A DNA stretch of 64,000 bases from Acanthosepion pharaonis (taxonomy: Eukaryota > Mollusca > Cephalopoda > Sepiida > Sepiidae). Positions within the stretch are counted from its first letter, which is position 1. Each line of letters opens with the position of its first letter. Below are positions 34,425 to 45,559 of this stretch, one piece after another. A model generated the notes under the pieces. That model did no database searches and had not been told where the DNA came from. It worked only from the letters and a program-made list of their open reading frames with translations. Both the position numbers and the translations under genes were made by a program. The DNA is taken from the NCBI GenBank assembly GCA_903632075.3, contig CAHIKZ030003453.1, positions 26,001 to 90,000 on the forward strand. The letters are read 5' to 3'.

Positions 34425-35090
34425 CGTCAGCATTAATAACCTATAGTGGTTGATATGCTGGTTAAATAATCAGTCAATCAATCAACTCTATACACATCTC
34501 TGCTTGAACTCTGAAGTGTTTTACATTAATTATTTTTTCTCTTTCTGTAGGAATAGATAAGTTTGCCTATCGTCTGCATAATGCTCTCTTTGATTTTTGG
34601 GACAAGAATGGAGGATTGGGTTTTCAATTACTTCTAAAGTCTTCTAATTCTTGTTTGCTTCAGTAACTCCTTGCGTCTAAGTGGCGTCATCGCCTTGCAT
34701 GGGGTGAAAAGATTTAAAAAGAAAAAGTCCTTGGCAATGTTCATTAGGTGTTATTAATTTTCTTTCTTTGGAATTGATAGGTCAACGTCGTAGCATAAGC
34801 ATCTGTAATTGAATGTAAGGAGTCCTGAATTAATGTCTTGTACATTTATAGGAGTTGGTATAGCCTAATAGTTTTATGTAGCAAGTTGTAGCATCAAGGA
34901 AAGCTTGGTGAGTTTGTTTTACATGTCCAAAATTGTATTAAGTTTTTGGTTGTTCCTTACAATTGTTAGTCAAAAGGTATCATGTAGTCTAGTGAAGTCA
35001 GAAGGTGACTTAACTGAGGACTATCTGCTCCATATTGTAAATGAGCAGTAATTAAGCCTAATGGACATGCTCTTATGCTTGCATTGGGGT
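34425..35090. other. Intron stretch with short SINE-tail and reversed R-D fragments
   Basis: 34425-34490 has AATAACCTATAGTGGTTGAT plus ATGCTGG (SINE-C tail type). 34650-34715 is reversed R-D (CAGTAACTCCTTGCGTCTAA..GGGGTGAAA). Nothing else was recognised. Confidence 0.45.
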
Positions 35091-35094
35091 CATT

Positions 35095-35700
35095 CCATGT
35101 CAAAACACCAGCAAAAAGTTAAAATATGCACCCACCGACACCAAATTACTTGAAATTTGGCACAAATGTTACCCTTCATGAGTTAGGAAAGTGTGCCAAA
35201 TTATTTTGTGCTAGACTTTACCGTTCCAATTTTAAGGGGGGGTGTATAATTTTCCTATTTTGCCTCTAAATTAAGGCCATGCAACGTCGCCGATTTTCAG
35301 TGTTTTTTAAAAATTAAAGAAAAATACTTCCATACCTTCAATATTTCTGAAATTTGGTATGTAGAGCAAATAAGAAGTGTAGAAATATTTAACTATTTCA
35401 AGTCTAAACTTGATAGAAAATTTTATTTTACTCATCCTAATACATGACCCCAAAATAAAAAAAAAAAAACTTTTTACCTATGTAGCTTACGGTCAGTCTA
35501 TCAAAAATACGTCCTCTTCAATTTCCATAATATTTTTTGCCTAACATCTGCAATACCTGCTCAAGTTCACCAAAAAAATTTGTGAGGGTTTTATGTCTAC
35601 TTTAGAAGATATGACCCTGCCAAGTTTAGAGTTTATTCCTACGTATATGCAGGATTTCTGAGAAAGATTATAATTAAAGACAATCATCCTAATGCTCCAT
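35095..35700. repeat. Unassigned element-like segment starting GGGTCATTCCATGTCAAA-type
   Basis: 35093-35110 (GTCATTCCATGTCAAAACAC) and the following text on TTACTTGAAATTTGGCACAA and TACCTTCAATATTTCTGAAA look like an old interspersed element. No ORF and no matching second terminus were found. Confidence 0.3.
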
Positions 35701-36284
35701 GACCTCTAAAATGTTGATATTGTGCTAAGTAACTTCTTGAACTATTCAATAGGATTGTTTTTATTAATTTAAAAAAAAATTATTTAAATATATTTTGCAG
35801 ATATTACTTTTTGTACAGATAGTCTTTAAAAAGTGGTAAACATTGCCTCATGTATGATAATCAACAGTGCATAGAAAATTTGTAAATGGCACTTAACAAA
35901 TGGAGTTAAAAGAAATTCTTTCTGTTTGTGTTTCTCTTAATTTTATTTTGGTAAATTATTTTCATGAAACAAAAAAACATTTGATTTTTTTTCATTCTCA
36001 AAAAGAGTCATAAGATAAATGTGAATCTTTAAAACATAATATTTGAAGTTGGCACTTGACATATTTATATAGTTGAAGGAAATGCTTTCATTACTTTTTT
36101 TTTAAATTTTAATTTTAATTTTTTAAATAATTTTTCAAAAATTATTTTCATGAAACAAAAATATCTGTCTTCCCTGTCTTTTGAATAGTAGTAGTTTATC
36201 CCTTTGTTTTCTGTTTAGGATTAGGTTTCTGTTTCTTTCTAAAGTTGCTTCAGCTCTATTAATGCTTGTCCAGCTGATACAACT

Positions 36285-36350
36285 TCACACAGTAACCCTC
36301 TACCTTGAGTGGCTCTTGTGCCTTGTATTGGGTGAAGATTAATAATAAAA
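36285..36350 (-). repeat. Repeat R-D, antisense fragment
   Basis: CACAGTAACCCTCTACCTTG..CTCTTGTGCCTTGTATTGGG followed by TGAAGA is the R-D head reversed. Confidence 0.5.
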
Positions 36351-36499
36351 AAAAAAATCCTTATGTGCTGTGTCCTTTCAGGTCATGGGCAATCCTGTCT
36401 CTCCACAATTTTCTGATCTTAGTAAATTTTGTCTTTTTGTTCTCTCTCCTAATCCCTGTTGTGCCACTCATTTATACAAGCTAGGTACACAAGGTAGAT

Positions 36500-36790
36500 C
36501 ATGGGCTGCTTTTCTCTGCCCTTCTTGCCATCAATATATCTTGTGAGTGTCAAATTCTTTCCTTGTGTGCCTTAGAAATTTTAATTTTCTTTCTGATTCT
36601 AAGGTACTTTTTATTTCCATTTTCTCTAAAACTTTGTCATTGTTCACATATTTGCTTGATGCTATTTTCAGCATCCTTTTGTGGAACCACATTTCTGTTG
36701 CCTTAAGTTTCCTCTTCATCTGTGTGGATATAGTTTAGCATTCACTGCCATATTAAATGAAGGTGTTCTGTTACCACAGTACATAAACTG
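36500..36790 (-). pseudogene. LINE C-terminal fragment, antisense
   Basis: The - strand ORF 36531-36719 reads KRKLKATEMWFHKRMLKI, then KVLEKMEIKSTLESERKLKF and LRHTRKE. This is the same conserved block as 11160-11620 (ATEMWFYRRMLRI, then LKFLGHIMRKE). It is open for 62 codons but lacks the rest of the polyprotein. Confidence 0.7.
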
Positions 36791-36839
36791 TATTGTTTTA
36801 CCTCTCTTTGTTTCTTTTGTAGTTTAGGTATCTTTTGGA

Positions 36840-37495
36840 TTGGTCATGGTTTTTTACCACTTTCGGTTATCAGTCTGGGGGTGGTGATCCCGACTTGTTG
36901 CACCTTTTGGGAAGTGCCTGAAAATCACACTCTGGGTAGACCTAAGCCTTGTGAGTGAAACTGGGTAGACAGAACTATTTGAGAGCCATTGATGTTTGTG
37001 CTAGCACAAAGTCACAAGTCATTGTGACTGAGGCTTTGAGTGTGCTGGCCTTGTTCAGGCTGTTGATTACATCAAACAGTATGCTCTCTCCCAGAATCTG
37101 CTTAGCATAGTTGCAGTATAAACTGTAGGTGGGCTCTGTGGGTGTTGAACACATCGATGTGCCTGTGTCTGCAATGGATTGTCTAGATAATACATCGTTG
37201 GATATGAGTGGCCAGCTATAATTATAATAATAATAAATCACTCTGTTTCCGTAGCATCAATATCCAAATTGATCCTTTAATCATCTATAGCACAAAACTT
37301 TATTTGAAATATGGGTATTAGCAATTTACCTTGAAGTTAGAAAGCTGGTCACATATTGAACTTGATTAGTTCCCCAGGAGTTTCTCTTTTCATACAAAAA
37401 TTTGAAGATCCATTTACAGGTTTGTGATGCAATGAAAATCACCAAACCAGCATCTGGCAGGAAAGTTTGCAACTTTTCACCTAAAACTTGTTTTG
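36840..37495. other. Intron stretch, unassigned
   Basis: Includes a GC-moderate part (36870-37210) with an 88-codon antisense ORF that I do not recognise. No repeat structure was seen. Confidence 0.35.
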
Positions 37496-37499
37496 GCAC

Positions 37500-37930
37500 A
37501 GAATCAGTGATCAGGAATTAATATAAGAATAGGGTTATTGCATGTATAATGTAAATGCTAATGATTTTGCAAAAGGAATGCATTGAAAATAAGGGATTCT
37601 CAGTGATCAGCAAGGAATGCAAGCATTGCTGATAGAATAGGGCTATTATATATATAATGATTTTACTATAGGAATGCATTGAAAATGAGGAAGAAAGGGA
37701 TTGTCAGTGGTCAGGAATGAATACAGGCATTACTGATAGAATAGAGCTATTATATATATAATGTAATTGCATTGTTAATGATTTTACTATAGGATTCATT
37801 GAAAATAAGTGAGAAAGGGATTGTCAGTGGTCAGAAATTAATGCAAGCATTACTCATAGAATATGTATAATGTAATGAATTGTTAATGATTTTATTTGAT
37901 AAATGCATTAATAGTAATGTCGATGGCCTG
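37500..37930. repeat. Tandem array, unit about 100-120 bp, about 4 copies
   Basis: Each unit carries CAGTG(A/G)TCAG..AATTAATGCAAGCATT, then AGAATAG(G/A)GCTATTATATA, TAATGATTTTACTATAGGAA and TGCATTGAAAATAAG. Units start near 37505, 37600, 37705 and 37825. Units diverge by substitutions and a deletion. Confidence 0.85.
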
Positions 37931-38175
37931 GAATTGAGAGAAAAAGTACATATATAAATAATGAGATAACTATATATTGTCATATATCAAGAACAGTATC
38001 TGGGAAAATTGTATGACAAAGTGGAAAAAGTTTATAATATGTTTTATCCTTCAGGAATTCATCGGACTAAATTTGTCCTACTGACATAAAAAAATTAGTC
38101 TAGTTAAGTGCTGAAGGACAAAACGTGTCACAAATAAACTTTTCCCAATTTTCATATAATTTCCTCATCTTTATC

Positions 38176-40162
38176 AGGGTTCATACAGATGCTGGAAAAT
38201 TGATAGGACTCTTTTTTTTAGGGCTTGAAAAGTCCTGGGATTTTCTAAATTCGGCTGCCCACACAATTTCTCAATTGAAAGTCAAAATATGAAATATCAG
38301 AAATTTGACCCCCACTCCCCAAGCTGTAACTGTCCTTTAAGGAAATGTTTTTTTTTTTTAGTCATTAGTAATATTTGGCAATTACTGCAAACAGTGGTTT
38401 GTTTCCTTGATTAGGGCGAGTTCATCACCTCATGGTTACTTCTGTATTTTCTCCTCTAGGTGATGAGAAAAGAAAGGAGAAAGAATATAAAGACGTGTTT
38501 TCTAGCTGCCATCGTCACTCAACAAGCGAAGAGGAAAAGCAAATATAAAAGGCGTCGGAGACAAACATCTCAAAGATAAATTAATTCACACTCATTGAAT
38601 TTGTAGTTGAAAGGGAAATAAGTTATTTTACGGTAATAAAATACATCTTAGTAGAATCTCAAAAAATTTATCTTTTTTTAATTTGAACAATTTGAGGAAA
38701 TTTTATTCACCTGTCAATTTCAAAAGTAAAAAGTCATTTTGATCTTTAGTCAGCTGGTGAGTTCATGCTAAAAAATAGATACCTTACAGTTGTGTGTGTG
38801 TGTATGGGTAAACTGTTTGTCTAAATTGTTGCCAAAGGAACAAGCTTGAGAATCAAATTTGACTCGAAGAAAATGTAGATGGAAAGGATGATAGAATAGA
38901 AAAAGCATCTTTGAAAAAATGTTTTTAAAGTTTGCAGGCTAATAATGACATGTATCTCTAGCTTTTGTTGTACGTTTGAAAAAATAATGAAATATATTAA
39001 AACTTATGTGGCTTTTATTGCTTCAGTCTGGCAACCCAGTCCTTTTACTTTTGTGTTTCTGCCAGAGATGCCTAGAAAATGTACAAACATGTAAATGACT
39101 TCTAGACATTTGGCCAGATGTCATCAAATTTGTGAGCTTAATTAAAAGAAAGAAAAAGAAAAAAAACAGAAAAATATCCCCAGACCAAGTCCTCCTGTGA
39201 TGCTGTCAAACATGAATGAGGTTTAATTTCCAGTGAAACTGCAGATTTTTGTGTCTGTTTAGGAAGACATTGAACCGTTTCTGATAAAATATCAGTGTGA
39301 TAAACCATTTGCTTTCTTTTCTTGCAGATTATCTTTTTAGCATGATTATGAAACTTAAGATTTGTAAAGGAAGAGCACACTAAAAACATACATTTTCCAA
39401 ACTCAATGCATTTGTAAGAATTTTGTCCAAACATGCATAAAGATGCTGCAAAGATAGTGTGGATTTTTGGCAGACAGGGATATGCAAATTTTATCTTTAA
39501 AAAAAAAAAAAAAAAGTCAATAAAAGATGTATTTGCATGCAGAATTGCAACAAAGACAATATTCATTGCCATCATTGGGAAACTTCTGGCAAAGTTTCCA
39601 TTTATATACCCTCTTGTAAGGTCACTTTCATGGTGAACCCTGGATCCATTAGTGAAAAAAAATAATCTACCACAGAAGACCGTCCAAGATGTCTTTCTCA
39701 CATGATGGACAGAAAACAAAGAGTCATGTCTGATTGTGATGACATTAGTCGGTACAAAGAGTTTGCAGAGGAGGTTGCTGGAAAGAATTTCGGCAAGCAT
39801 GAAGATTGGACATTTTGTTCTATTCTTTGTCTAGCAACAAAGAATATAAAAAATTATGGAGAGTTGTCTGCAGATTGCTGGTACTTTCTCATGGACAGAC
39901 TTCAGTAGAAATAAGCTTCTCGGTCAATAAGGAAATTTCCACTGACAATATGAAACGGCAGAATCTTGTTACACAGTGCAATATCACTGACTATTTGACC
40001 ACAGATGGAGATGCTGGGAATGTTCCCATGACTAAGGCTTCCAATGCCAGAACAGTATACAACCAATACCTTGAGGCTGAGGGGGGGGGTAGGAAGAAGC
40101 AGCTGAACAGAAAACCAAAATCCATCCTAATATGCATACAAAAGGGATCTATCTCAAAATAA
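38176..40162 (+). pseudogene. hAT-like element relic with transposase C-terminal part
   Basis: CAGGGTTCATACAGATGCTG at 38177 has the CAGGG start usual for hAT-type termini. From 39430, broken + frames run into 39806-40162, open for 118 codons. This contains KLWRVVCRLLVLSHGQTSVE, then FSVNKEISTDNMKRQN, then NVPMTKASNARTVYNQYLEA. This order (LLVLSHGQASVE-GFS-NKE, then a-SAR-Y-YLE) is one I know from BED/hAT-like transposon-derived proteins of marine invertebrates. An earlier frame has GKLLAKFPFIYPLVRSLSW. A poly-A run at 39500-39515 and several shifts break it. No 3' terminus was identified. Confidence 0.6.
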
Positions 40163-40516
40163 CATATTCACTGCATTAGTTGCTCACTGTAATGAGTGAT
40201 AATTTTGATTTAAAAATGATGCTTTAATTTAAGAGAAAGCAATTTACTAAGATGAAAATGTATAGAAAGTGCTTTATTCACTAGATCATCCACGGTAAAT
40301 TTGTGTTCAGGTTCTTACATTTCATTTTTCTTTACAGATCTCTTATCAAAGTATCCTGACATTTAATAACAAAAGCGATAAAAACAAAGAATTAGAAAGT
40401 AAATGAAATTGGATGGACTATAAACACAAACACATTTAAAAAGAAAACAAAAACTTTAAATTTAGAAATTTAAAATTTTAGCATCACCTTTCTACTTTGT
40501 CATTGATCTTTTATTT

Positions 40517-40520
<4 letters not shown>

Positions 40521-40559
<39 letters not shown>
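40521..40559. repeat. (CA)n microsatellite
   Basis: About 39 bp of pure AC repeat. Confidence 0.95.
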
Positions 40560-40561
<2 letters not shown>

Positions 40562-40814
40562 TCGCAGACAGACTTTTTGCTGTATCACAGTTCATCAGTG
40601 TGGCTAGACATCCAATTGCTTGAAGCCAGGATCAAAACACAACACACATGACTGAGAAAGGGATTATATATATGTTATATAAACACCATACCAGCTACCA
40701 TCGTATGAAGAGCGATGCATTAAAGCAGCAGCAGCCATTTTAAAAAAAAAAAAAAAAAAAAATTCCATTTTCTCCATAGTGCTCAATAAGTGTGTGTGTA
40801 TATATATATATATA

Positions 40815-41885
40815 TCTTAAGGTGTGCTATATTTATGGGATAAAGTGCTCAATATCAGAGATAGAGCATATGTAAATATAAAAGTGAACATTGAAGTCAA
40901 CACTCAGAGGCAACAGGCTGTTTTATGCTAGGCACAATCGTCAGGCTGTGAGTGTTGGATTTGTCTCTACTAGTGTGTATATATATATATATGTGTGTAT
41001 GTGGTGCATTGTGGGTAATCTATTCTGGTGGTTATTTTGGTGGGAGTGGCTTTTTTATTTATTTGGGTGAATTTATTTTACTTGTTTTTTATTTTTATTT
41101 TTTATTTTATTTATATTTAGTTTTTGACGTTTTATTAACATAGTAAAAAAAAATTGTGGGGGGGGTTTGTTTAGGTTACTTATTTAATAGTTTGTTTTGG
41201 TCTGGGAAGATAAAGTGATTTATTCTTCAAATTTTTGGTTTGATTGCCATAGTCAATTCTGCTATTTTGGTGATTGGTGGGGGTCAGTTTTTACTTTATT
41301 TTATTTATTTGGATTGATTATTTTTAGTTGTTTTTGCTTATATATGTTTATTTTTATTAGTTCTAACGTTATATAGCAGTTATAGCTATTTTATCATCCA
41401 ATTTTTTCAATTGATTGTTGTCTATTCTAACAGTTATTGGTTTGTTAATTTGTTCATTGCTTACTTCATTTATTTGGGTTGATTATTTTTACTTGTAATC
41501 TATGTATTTATTTTTTCTTTTTATTTGTTCTATTTTGTCTATTCTAACAGGTATGGTTTGTTAATTTGTTTATTATTTACTGGGGTTAATTTATTTTACG
41601 TATTTTTATTTATAATTATTATTCTTTTCGGTTTTCGATTTTTAAGTAATGTCATAAATAAATAACTAAAACAATCCACTCCCGCCAGAATGGAATACTG
41701 ACAATGCACCACTGACCCATATATATAAATAGTTGAGAAAAATTCTGGCACTCGTGGCCTGACGATTTCGTCTAGCATGAAACGGCATGTTGCCTCTGAG
41801 TGTTGACTTCAATGTTCACTTTTTTTATTTATATTTACATACGCTCTATCTCTGATATTGAGCACTTTATCTCATAAATATTAAC
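40815..41885. mobile_element. Fold-back element: inverted arms with T-rich tandem core
   Basis: The left arm (40815-41070) includes GATAAAGTGCTCAATATCAG, GTGAACATTGAAGTCAACAC, TCAGAGGCAACA, ATCGTCAGGC, GTGGTGCATTG and GGTGGGAGTGG. The right arm (41655-41885) is its reverse complement, with all these landmarks in mirrored order. The 580-bp spacer is T-rich with about three diverged units marked TCTATTCTAACAG..GGTTTGTTAATTTGTT. A further single arm lies at 44005-44130. No ORF. Confidence 0.75.
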
Positions 41886-42178
41886 TGGGTATTGAACTCC
41901 TACTCTTTGTGTCCTGTCACTGGATCTAATTAACACCTTTATCCACTGTGCCATATGTCCAGTTAAGGCAGTGGAGAACTTGGAGAGGGGAATTAACAGG
42001 AGATAGCTGATAACTGACATCCATTAAACATGGCACGTGGAACTAGAACAGTCTACCCCAGTGAGCAAAATAAAGGGTTCAGTTCAACATTCCAACCACA
42101 TGAAGAAGGCCAGAGTGTACAATGGCCGAAACGTTGTAATAAATATGGTGACAAAGATGTGGACAATAATGTAAATTA
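41886..42178. repeat. SINE-A with inverted head
   Basis: 41886-41960 is the antisense tRNA-like head (GGGTATTGAACTCC..TTATCCACTGTGCCATATG). From 41961 the sense body runs to the end (AAGGCAGTGGAGAACTTGGA, GGCACGTGGAACTAGAACAG, TGAAGAAGGCCAGAGTGTAC, GGCCGAAACGTTG). Because the two parts do not overlap, this is the form expected from twin priming. Confidence 0.8.
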
Positions 42179-42179
42179 G

Positions 42180-43070
42180 TTTTGTTTTATATCCTTTCTT
42201 AGAAAGTATTGAAGAATGAATAGGTACGATACAAGAGCCACAATATAAACCAGTTATAATGAGCTAGGCCTACTCAAGTTAGGAGTGTATGAATAGGGTT
42301 CATGAAATGTGTAGGCCATAATCAATTATATAAAGAGGTGTCAGGAGTACCAAAAATAGGTGTCAGAGTTGAAGGTTTTGTGTTCTGACTATACAGCCCT
42401 GCATTCAAGTGTAAGACATTCTTAGCACTTGTTGGCCTGTGCCCACATATATAAAATAAAACATATATTTAGGCAGTAATCATTCATCCAAACAAGTTTA
42501 ACTATCATGCAGATGCCCTACAGGCTCTTGATAATGACTGCAATAGTCAAAAGTAGTTGAATAAAATATGGACGGACAGTTTATCCACAACTTTGAGCGC
42601 AATCCTCAACATCTTATCTGAAAATTGGAAAAATATAATAATTAAACACAGACCTCATCTGTTTGTTTTGTTTTTTATTATTATTAATAAAACTGGTTTG
42701 GAGATATATGATAAAGAATAGATACAAAACATTTTTCAATCTAACACGTTTAACTTTTATTAAAGTTTCATCAGAGAATGAGATATGGAGAAAAAAAACA
42801 TTCTGGTATTTTTAATTTTGTGTTTGATTCTTGTTGATTAATTTTTTTTTTTTTTTTTTTTTTTACATGAATTCGACTTGTTAAACATATGTTAGTATAA
42901 TTTATGGCATTTTGAATTCAAGGAGAGATGATGCATCCATTCAAAATTCCATGAAATTAACGGATACCAAGCATAATTATAAAATTCAGAACGCCATAAA
43001 TTATTAAACGTTTCCTATTTGTTCATTCTCTTATTGTCAGATTCCAATTCATATTTGAACTCAACTTATA
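42180..43070. other. AT-rich stretch with 24-base T tract, nothing recognised
   Basis: The T tract is at 42841-42864. No coding similarity or repeat was recognised. Confidence 0.5.
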
Positions 43071-43076
43071 TATATT

Positions 43077-43569
43077 CAGGCTGTTAGATGTTAATACTGT
43101 TTATTATAAAACAGCATTTACTTAAATATTTGCATCTATAAAAAAAACGGAAACATAAATGTCTTAAAATAATTGTCAGACTTTGTCCATTTCATAATGT
43201 GTGACGTCGTTTGTTTACATTTGGATACTGCATCGAGCAGATATGAATGTACATGAGAAAATCATGGAGAATTGTAGTTTAAAAACGGTAAAATCAACCT
43301 TGCTAACCGAAATACTCCTCTGTGGCTCAATCGGTAAAAGCACGTCAGGCTATATGACTGTTCCATATAGGATACAGGTTCAATTCCGGTCGGTGGACGC
43401 ATATTTTCTATGAAAATTTCTTGGACATTCAGGCTGGTAAATGTTGTTAATACTGTTTATTATAAAACAGAGCATTTACTTAAATATTTGTATCTATAAA
43501 AATAACATATAAACAGAAAATATAGTAAAATAATTGTTGGACTCCATCCCTTTCATAATATATGATGTC

Positions 43570-43577
<8 letters not shown>
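43077..43577. repeat. Direct duplication flanking a tRNA-like segment
   Basis: About 150 bp at 43077-43225 (TTCAGGCTGTTAGATGTTAA..TACTGTTTATTATAAAACAG..CATTTACTTAAATATTTGCA) recurs at 43429-43577 with a few changes. The offset is about 352 bp. The tRNA-like segment at 43316 lies between. Confidence 0.8.
43316..43397 (+). pseudogene. tRNA-like sequence (SINE head or tRNA pseudogene)
   Basis: An A box (TGGCTCAATCGG) and B box (GGTTCAATTCC) are present at tRNA spacing. The 7-base ends TCCTCTG and CGGTGGA pair at 6 of 7 positions, and the T stem at 4 of 5. The anticodon stem has only 4 clean pairs, the loop lacks the usual T at position 33, and the variable region is long. A functional tRNA is therefore unlikely. 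Confidence 0.45.

Positions 43578-43613
<36 letters not shown>
43571..43613. repeat. (TA)n microsatellite
   Basis: About 42 bp of TA at the end of the second copy of the duplication. Confidence 0.95.
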
Positions 43614-43616
<3 letters not shown>

Positions 43617-44004
43617 TGTCTTTATATATAAATGACATATATGATAATTCTTCTGCTGCCACTTAGTTTGATGTACGTAGGTCTTTACTTTCCATACAAT
43701 TATTTTTATTTTACAGGTTAATTTTGCTGGATTTCAGAATCTTGATTATTCTCAAATTTATTTCCAAGTTATAAAAATTTTCATACTAAAATATTTGTCA
43801 CACACACAAAAAAAATCGCTGAAAACTTGAGAATCAAAAATTTCAGGGTCGGAGGTTCAGATCCGGCCTGGAATGTTTTTAATTTGCTTATGGAGTCTGC
43901 CTGATTTCAAAATGGTATATGTGGGGCTATGGTCTCTAGGAGTAAAGATGGAAAAGTGTGACACACTGACATTCACATTTAAAATATACACACACTCACA
44001 CACA

Positions 44005-44130
44005 TTTTAAGATATGCTATATTTATGTGTTAAAGTGCTCAATATCATCTCAGAGGTAGTATGTGTAAATATAAAAGTGGACATTGAAGTCCAAATCCAG
44101 AGGTGACAGTATTTTTTTTATGCTAAACAC
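44005..44130 (+). repeat. Solitary arm of the 40815 fold-back element
   Basis: GATATGCTATATTTATGTGT, AAAGTGCTCAATATCATCTC, GTGGACATTGAAGTCC and AGAGGTGACAGT match the arm at 40815-40940. Confidence 0.7.
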
Positions 44131-44224
44131 AACCTATCTCTTTTGAATAGAAAGTACTCTCTTTTTTAAAGAGAACAAATTAAACTATTTATGACAGGCA
44201 TGAAGTACAAATACCTAACAATTG

Positions 44225-44456
44225 CTTTATTACAAAACAGTTAAGACACCTATGGAGATGATTGGTACCAAACCTACTAAGTCGGTCGTCTGCCAATAAG
44301 CTTTGTGCACCCTACCAGTGCTCAATTACTACACAGTTTACTAACTTCAGTCTTGTAACAGTTCTTGAGATCTTTAGGATGGCTGGCAAATTCAAGCAAT
44401 GCACCTGCATCACATTTTGCATTGAGTTGTGCAAATTGGCTACTCAGAACCCCCTC

Positions 44457-44460
<4 letters not shown>
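44225..44460 (-). pseudogene. Unidentified protein-like antisense frame beside a T tract
   Basis: On the - strand, starting just after the T tract at 44460-44488, one frame reads NFEGVLSSQFAQLNAKCDAG then ALLEFASHPKDLKNCYKTEV and SKLCSN before a stop. The composition looks like real protein rather than noise. I do not recognise the family, so no function is given. It could be a decayed transposon or host pseudogene. Confidence 0.3.
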
Positions 44461-44488
<28 letters not shown>

Positions 44489-44799
44489 CAGTTCAGTTCA
44501 TAATCTTTAATGAAGTTTAGTGCAGGAGGAGGGCTCAAATTTGCTTAATGTAAAAGCCACATACAATAAAGTGCAGGTGTTTCGGAGTCACAATCCATGA
44601 ACAAAATTTACACCTACATTTTTGTTACGTAGGCATGTGACACTCCCCCACCTCCCGTACACCCAAATCTTTACTCCCCTTACCCATGACTCACCCCTTA
44701 CCTCTGACATTCCTCTGTAGCCATTGCTTTAATCCCCCCCCAAAATCATTCCTTTCCTCGACACTAAAGAACAATGCCTCACCTCAGATCTAACATTAA

Positions 44800-45365
44800 A
44801 ATTAGGATTTAAATTCTTAAATATTTTTTACTAACCATGAACATTAAATTTGCTTTTTAATCCAATGGAGTCTCTATTCATACCCAGTAACTAATTATAA
44901 AGATTGAAACTTTTCTTATTGACCTTTTTATATTAACTATGATGAAAAAAAGGAGCTCGGCCAACATGTTTCCATGAGCTGCATATTAAAGGTCAGAGCC
45001 GCATGTGGTTAGGCCACCCCTTGTATATCGTCTAGCACAGGGGTCGGCAACCTTTTTGGAGAGAGCTGGCCAGACAGCTATGCAACCTCTTTCAGGGGGG
45101 CCATGATATCAAATGTCCTATAATAAATTGTTTTAACCTCAGACCACTCTGTCCAGAAGTTTTTGTTACATACACATTAACATTAAACTTGCGTTTTAAT
45201 TCAATTGGATCTCAATTTATATCCAGTAAATAATTATAAAGTTTGAAATTTTTGTTATTTACCTTTTTATATTGTGATGAAAAAAAAAGAGTTCAGCCAA
45301 CATATTTCCACGAGCAGCATATTAAAGGTCAAAAAGCGGTGATTTGGCCACCCCTTTAAAATATA
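44800..45365. repeat. hAT-type MITE, two tandem partial copies
   Basis: Two related units (44810-45030 and 45170-45360) share GAACATTAAATTTGC, TAATTATAAAG, ACCTTTTTATATT, GATGAAAAAAA, CATATTAAAGGTCA and GGCCACCCCTT in order. Between them CAGGGGTCGGCAACCTTTTT (45040) is a typical hAT-family terminus. Non-autonomous, with no ORF. Confidence 0.65.
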
Positions 45366-45386
45366 TATCTCATGAAGTTAAATATA

Positions 45387-45535
45387 AAGATAAAATTGAT
45401 ATTAAAAGATTTTTGGACAACTAATCATTCCCTACCCACTCCTTGCAATTTTGGGGATGAGAAAAAAAAAAAGGAAGTAGGGTGGGGAAAAAGATTAGTT
45501 ATCCAGAAATCTTTTAATATAGATTTTATCTTTTA
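45387..45535. repeat. Inverted repeat with about 50-bp arms
   Basis: AAGATAAAATTGATATTAAA then AGATTTTTGGACAACTAATC on the left pairs with GATTAGTTATCCAGAAATCT then TTTAATATAGATTTTATCTT on the right. The loop is about 50 bp and contains an A tract. Confidence 0.9.
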
Positions 45536-45559
45536 TACTTGATATTTAACCCCATAATA

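Noticed and set aside
39138..39800. Longest ORF in the window, 220 codons on the - strand
   Set aside because: It lies antisense to the hAT-like relic, contains a Phe run from a poly-A tract, and shows no domain. It is a chance frame.
43316..43397. Functional tRNA gene
   Set aside because: A and B boxes and acceptor ends fit, but the anticodon arm is poor and T33 is absent, so it is listed as tRNA-like only.
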